Assembly (NCBI GenBank): GCA_015501605.1
Contig: JADNRZ010000035.1
Span: 124,001 to 188,000 of the forward strand
Length of the DNA stretch: 64,000 nucleotides
Direction: 5' to 3'
From: Panaeolus papilionaceus
Lineage: Eukaryota; Basidiomycota; Agaricomycetes; Agaricales
This document shows, piece by piece, positions 62,756 through 64,000 of this stretch. The notes beneath the pieces were generated by a model. It was not told where the DNA came from. It saw only the letters and a program-made list of their open reading frames with translations, and made no database searches. The translations under genes were made by a program, and so were the position numbers. Each line of letters opens with the position of its first letter. Position 1 is the stretch's first letter.

Positions 62756-64000
62756 ATGGCATCTCAAGTCACTCAACAGTATGCATGTCAGTTGTTGATT
62801 CTTGGTTTATTTTTTATCTTTCAAAAACGAGATTACGAACATTCAGAAATAAGAAACAAAGAGTGATTATATTCAAAGATGATATTAATCGTTGCTGAAT
62901 GTTCCAATCTTGTGTAGAGATGAATATTTTTTATTTTTATTTTGTTTTCTTGATTACAACGGCTTTAGATTCTGAGGACTAACGGTTTATTATAGTCCGT
63001 GCTCAAAAATCTCTTGGTTTGGTGAACGGTACACCAGATTATACGCCTGTCAACGGATTCGTACCGCCAGATGTGCCAGCTCGCACTCACGTATACAGTG
63101 AAGATGGACGACTCTATGCCTACGCTCTGCCCACGGTGTACGTATCATTTTCCATCGTCTTCAAACATCCTCGTGCACCCCTCGTGTCATTTTAATCATC
63201 CGATTTCCGGATTTCTTGTGCGATTAAATCAATCTGGTCCAACCACATAATTCTGTAAACATTCCCGCTGACATGGCGCCATTCACAGAGTTCGCATTTA
63301 CCAAGCAGAGGGTGCTCAAATTCTCCAGGAACTTGCTCTTCCCAATGTCATCGAGCTCAGCTTCTCGCCTCGTGGCACTTACCTCTCCACTTGGGAGCGA
63401 CCAGGTATGTTGTCAGATCATCGTCGTCACGCGACATCGCAACTTAGCTTCAATAGTCAAGTATGAAGATGGCACGCAGCACAAGAACCTCAGGATCTTC
63501 TCAATCTCTTCGGGGGAGGAATTAATTGCTTTTACTCAAAAGTCACAAGAAGGATGGGAGCTCCAATACACCGTTTCCGAATCGCATGCTGTTAGGCTTG
63601 TTGGCCCAGAGGTACAAGTCTTCAGACCATCTGAATGGTCCAAGGGAGTCGTCGACAAGCTCAAGGTCGAGGGTGCGTCGGCTATCTCTCTTAGTCCCGG
63701 TTTGACTCCTTCAATCGCTGTTTTCGCGGCTGAGAAGAAGGGTCAACCTGCTGGCATCAAGATCTATCGCTTGGGCCAGTTCGGCGGCTCCCCTACTTGC
63801 CAAAAGACATTCTTCAAGGCCGACCGTGCTCAAATCAAGTGGAACACCGTCGGCACTCATGTTTTGCTCCTCACTCAAACCGAAGTCGACAATTCCAACA
63901 AGAGTTACTACGGAGAGACGGGAATGTATCTCTTGAGTGCATCCGGTACATTCGATTGCCGCGTTACCTTGGACAAGGAAGGACCCATTCATGACTTCGC
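62756..64000 (+). CDS. Translation initiation factor eIF2A, 5' part
   Basis: WD-repeat (beta-propeller) factor that can bring initiator tRNA to ribosomes independently of eIF2. The start ATG at 62756 gives MASQVTQQYAF RAQKSLGLVN across the first intron, which is about 217 bases, far longer than others here. Further exons: FVPPDVPARTHVYSEDGRLY, VVRIYQAEGAQILQELALPN, VIELSFSPRGTYLSTWERP, VKYEDGTQHKNLRIFSISSG, GWELQYTVSESHAVRLVGPE, FRPSEWSKGVVDKLKVEGAS, AGIKIYRLGQFGGSPTCQKT, then AQIKWNTVGTHVLLLTQTEV. The S-F-S-P-R-G-T-Y-L and W-N-x-x-G-x-x-[VL]-L motifs are typical of the family propeller. The gene runs off the window at 64000, so about 300 N-terminal residues are seen of an expected 550-650. 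Confidence 0.9.

Overview
The window looks like nuclear DNA from a mushroom-forming basidiomycete (Agaricomycetes). The evidence is: about 20 protein genes on both strands, split by many introns of mostly 45-70 bases with GT..AG ends; very short exons; CT-rich leaders; and characteristic families (AA14 xylan-active LPMO, Argonaute, an Agaricomycete-type small Cys-rich protein, DUF6593-like). There are no bacterial operon features, no CRISPR array, and no rRNA or tRNA that I can support.

Layout. 0.1-1.0 kb: ATG101 (autophagy initiation), readable only after splicing. 2.1-10.2 kb: a same-strand block of two tandem Baeyer-Villiger-type flavin monooxygenases and a zinc alcohol dehydrogenase. 10.3-15.3 kb, minus strand: a DUF6593-like gene, a doubtful gene fragment, and an MFS transporter copy that carries two stop codons. 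17.0-19.7 kb: a weak ORF, a 77-residue Cys-rich protein made of six tiny exons, and a small Lys-rich protein. 21.5-24.1 kb: PRP4-type splicing kinase. 24.1-28.4 kb: gene-poor, possible Hsp70 debris. 28.4-30.4 kb: shugoshin. 31.5-33.8 kb: large disordered protein of unknown function. 34.9-39.2 kb: Argonaute with a complete slicer tetrad. 40.8-42.6 kb: AA14 LPMO. 44.2-45.6 kb: secreted protein of unknown function. 46.0-47.9 kb: secreted 5'-nucleotidase-like enzyme. 49.1-51.3 kb: RAD7-like repair protein. 51.7-54.6 kb: an intact paralogue of the broken MFS gene. 55.5-57.3 kb: TPR/F-box/LRR protein like Dia2/Pof3. 57.4-58.3 kb: membrane-anchored GNAT acetyltransferase. 60.2-61.1 kb: unknown protein. 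62.8 kb to the end: eIF2A, cut by the window edge.

How the genes relate. Most are unrelated housekeeping genes. The likely functional group is the monooxygenase/monooxygenase/alcohol dehydrogenase block: an alcohol dehydrogenase can make a ketone or aldehyde that a Baeyer-Villiger enzyme converts to an ester. The adjacent transporter appears dead, while a sister copy about 39 kb away is intact. The most unusual structural observation is that both transporter copies share two successive microexons, of 10 and 18 bases, that encode part of the first membrane helix.
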